Below are positions 61,760 to 64,000 of a DNA stretch of 64,000 bases, one piece after another. The stretch is from Effrenium voratum (Eukaryota > Sar > Dinophyceae > Suessiales > Symbiodiniaceae), in assembly GCA_963377175.1 (NCBI GenBank), contig CAUJNA010000513.1:497449-561448 (forward strand). The letters are read 5' to 3'. A program made the translations under genes and the position numbers. Each line of letters begins with the position of its first letter. The stretch's first letter is position 1. A model generated the notes under the pieces. The model saw nothing but the letters and a program-made list of their open reading frames with translations, did no database searches and was not told the origin of the DNA.

Positions 61760-64000
61760 ACACAGGCAATTTCTGTGCAGACTTTTGGCTTACTGCGGAA
61801 TGGGCATTTTGCGAACCTTGTCACGACATGTGTGCATTGCACTGGCCGGGTATTGTTAAAGTTTGTGCTTACTGCGGACAAGTCAGTTTTTTTCGTGCAG
61901 CAGGTTCTGTAAGCACGTGTGCAGGCAGGACACTGGAACAACAACAACTTTGTTTTTTGAACAGCGCTGTGGCAGCGCAGAATATTAGATGGAGGCGTGT
62001 GAGTTGAGAAAACCACCAAACAGAAAATGAAGATCCACCGCAACAAAAGGGAGAGGTGAGCGCGTGCAAGTTCTTCGGGTAAACCAGGCTAAGCAATTTA
62101 AGATCAGAAGTCCCAAAAGCCAAAGCTAATCAGCCAACGTTTCTCAATTGCCGGTCAACTCTAGAAAGAGCCCATGAAAAAATCCAGGTAAAATACAAGG
62201 TCACGCCACCCAAAGATGTAGAATAATTGACCAAGTTTGGCACAAACGACCAACCCGACACATCGCTGCTGTTGGCTGCCCTGGCGATGCAATCAGACAC
62301 AATCAAAATTAAGAAACTTTTCTGAAGGCGTTCTTTGGCAAACTGTTCTCCCCAAAGCACTCACTATCGCTGGTGTTGCCGGGCGATTAATTGGAAGGTC
62401 TGTTTTTGCTTTACTTACACTTTTGGTCCAAGACTGGTAGCCTCGTAAGTTACCCACCAAAATGCAAAAAAACACATGTGTTGCTTTCAGTTAAACAGCC
62501 TTTCTGCTAAATTTTGTGCTTGAAGCAACGCTTAACGTTGTTCCTGGCCTGTCCTTGATTCATTTTGTTTTGGTGGCTTTGTCAAGGCTGCTGCTTCTTT
62601 CCCCACACTGTTTCAGTTGATTCGAAGCTTCTCTGAAGTGTAGGCACAGGTCTTTTCTTACTGTTTTGCTCACGACTTATGTTTCGTTAGGTCACTTGTT
62701 GTCGTTACGTTGGGTTCATTGCTAAACTGGCTTTTTCAAGGGTTCGATTTAGACTTCTTGCATTTGTGCTCTTAGCACGCATCTGTTGCAAATCTTTGTC
62801 CGCGCTTGACGGGCAGCTTAAAGCTCTTGTTGTGTCAAGTTGCGGTTGTGTTGTTTGTTATTGTTTCTGTTTGGCGGTTTTCTTTTCTCAACACGGTTTT
62901 CATTTTTAAGTCGTTCTGCGCTACAACAGCGGACCGACTTGTTGCCGCTACGTTTGGCATTCGTTGCTGTTTGAGACTACCGTCTTTTGACGTTGGCATT
63001 TGCGGTGCTTGCCTCCTGGGGTGAAGCGGAAGCAGTTCTTTCTGGCGAAGCAGAGTGCAACGCTGACGAGCAACAAAACTTTCCATGTATCACCAGCACC
63101 CTTGCATAGTTGCGGTGCGTGACTTTCCACAGGACTAATGTCAACGTGGGACACAAATTCATGAAGATGGATGTGGCATCGATCATCTGCGCGATGAACA
63201 AATCGGAGGTTGATGATGTGTCCCTCATTCAATGGTGCAAGAGGATCAACATCCAGCCAAGTTGGCCAACACCCCGGAAAGCCCGCGTTCATAGGTGGAG
63301 AGCAAACAGGCTTGGTTTGAGAGCTTTCTTCGCGATGAGCCCGGTATTATGTTCGCTATGATCATTACGTGGGAGATTACAGGATCGAGCCTACGCCATC
63401 ATTTTTTTTCAACATGATCACATTGTCTTTTGGTCTGCTTGTTCATTGGATTTGTGTACTAGGTTGCTGTGGCCGTGTGCCCGGTGCGCTCTTTCCTGAA
63501 AGCTGAGTGTTTCCAATTACGATGATGCGCATTCGGTTATTGATCATACAACTATCTACAAATTCCATTATGTTGCATGAGATGATTTCATTTTCTGTCA
63601 GACTACTATACGATAATGGTATTCTTTCTTTACTGGTCGCTGTTTCATTGATGATATGTCGATCTCTGCATATGCTTGGATTCTGGCGATTTGCATTGGT
63701 ACATAGTGAGTGTATTCCATCTTCATGTTTTCATGGTATTATATTTTGGCCAAGGAGCCAGGTATAATTTCCCCTCCCGCCTTTTTTTTGCTTCACCGTG
63801 CGAAGTGGACTAGTTGAAATCTGAAAACAGCGCTGGATCTTTTTTTTTTTTCTCGCAAAGGTGGATTGCGCGCAAGAGCAGCTTCCATCCTTCTGTGCAG
63901 ACACAGGCAAGTGCAGACGTAACAGAGACTTTTTTGTTTCCCAACAACCGCTCAATCGCGATCAAGTGGAACCTTCTCTTTGTTTTTTGACAGATAATCA
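61760..64000. other. AT-richer stretch without a recognised gene
   Basis: GC content drops visibly, with T-rich runs and no long open frame resembling a known protein on either strand. It could be host intergenic or intronic DNA flanking the element pile. No tRNA, rRNA or spliced-leader sequence was seen. Confidence 0.5.

Noticed and set aside
61760..64000. tRNA, snRNA or spliced-leader genes in the AT-rich end
   Set aside because: No cloverleaf, Sm-like or dinoflagellate spliced-leader sequence could be found by reading; none is claimed.

Overview
The window reads as nuclear DNA of a protist, most probably a dinoflagellate. It is GC-rich, has no bacterial operons, and is packed with mobile DNA. 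Its LINE second ORF carries the RIGEAKNPGP motif, and its gag/methyltransferase/RT protein has an architecture I associate with dinoflagellate genomes. No ordinary host gene, rRNA, tRNA or spliced-leader gene was recognised. The organism call is an inference from family resemblance.

Layout. 0-12.5 kb is a scrambled graveyard of Polinton-like-virus (PLV/Maverick) genes: a PolB-HNH fragment, a P-loop replication ATPase, two different DDE integrases, a long fibre protein ending in an S74-type chaperone domain, a C-terminal protein-primed PolB segment, and a packaging ATPase. 12.5-41.8 kb is a large inverted duplication centred near 28.1 kb. Each arm holds, from the centre outward, a Dam-type methyltransferase, a packaging ATPase, a putative penton and an AT-hook basic protein. 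In both arms the AT-hook gene is split at the same 16-bp site by a 9.6-10.9 kb non-LTR retrotransposon. 41.4-44.3 kb continues the right arm through three small virion-type ORFs into a double-jelly-roll-like major capsid gene. 44.3-48.6 kb is satellites, foldbacks and hairpins. 48.6-50.5 kb is a third, collapsed PLV copy with a capsid/ATPase chimeric ORF. 50.5-61.8 kb holds tyrosine-recombinase (DIRS/Kangaroo-like) retroelements: recombinase on the minus strand, gag and C5-methyltransferase/RT/RNase H on the plus strand, with inverted and split direct repeats. 61.8-64 kb is AT-richer and appears gene-free.

How the parts fit. The PLV genes (PolB, ATPases, capsid proteins, fibre, integrase, Dam) are the parts list of an integrating dsDNA virus, but almost every copy has frameshifts or deletions. 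LINE copy 1, in contrast, keeps two reading frames of 1608 and about 1870 codons. The LINE carries a complete C5 DNA methyltransferase in ORF1 and an endonuclease/RT/RNase H in ORF2. The flanking PLV sequence is about 95% alike between arms, but the LINE 3' UTRs are much more different. This suggests two independent insertions into one exact viral target site, i.e. a site-specific LINE parasitising a Polinton gene. That is the most interesting observation here.
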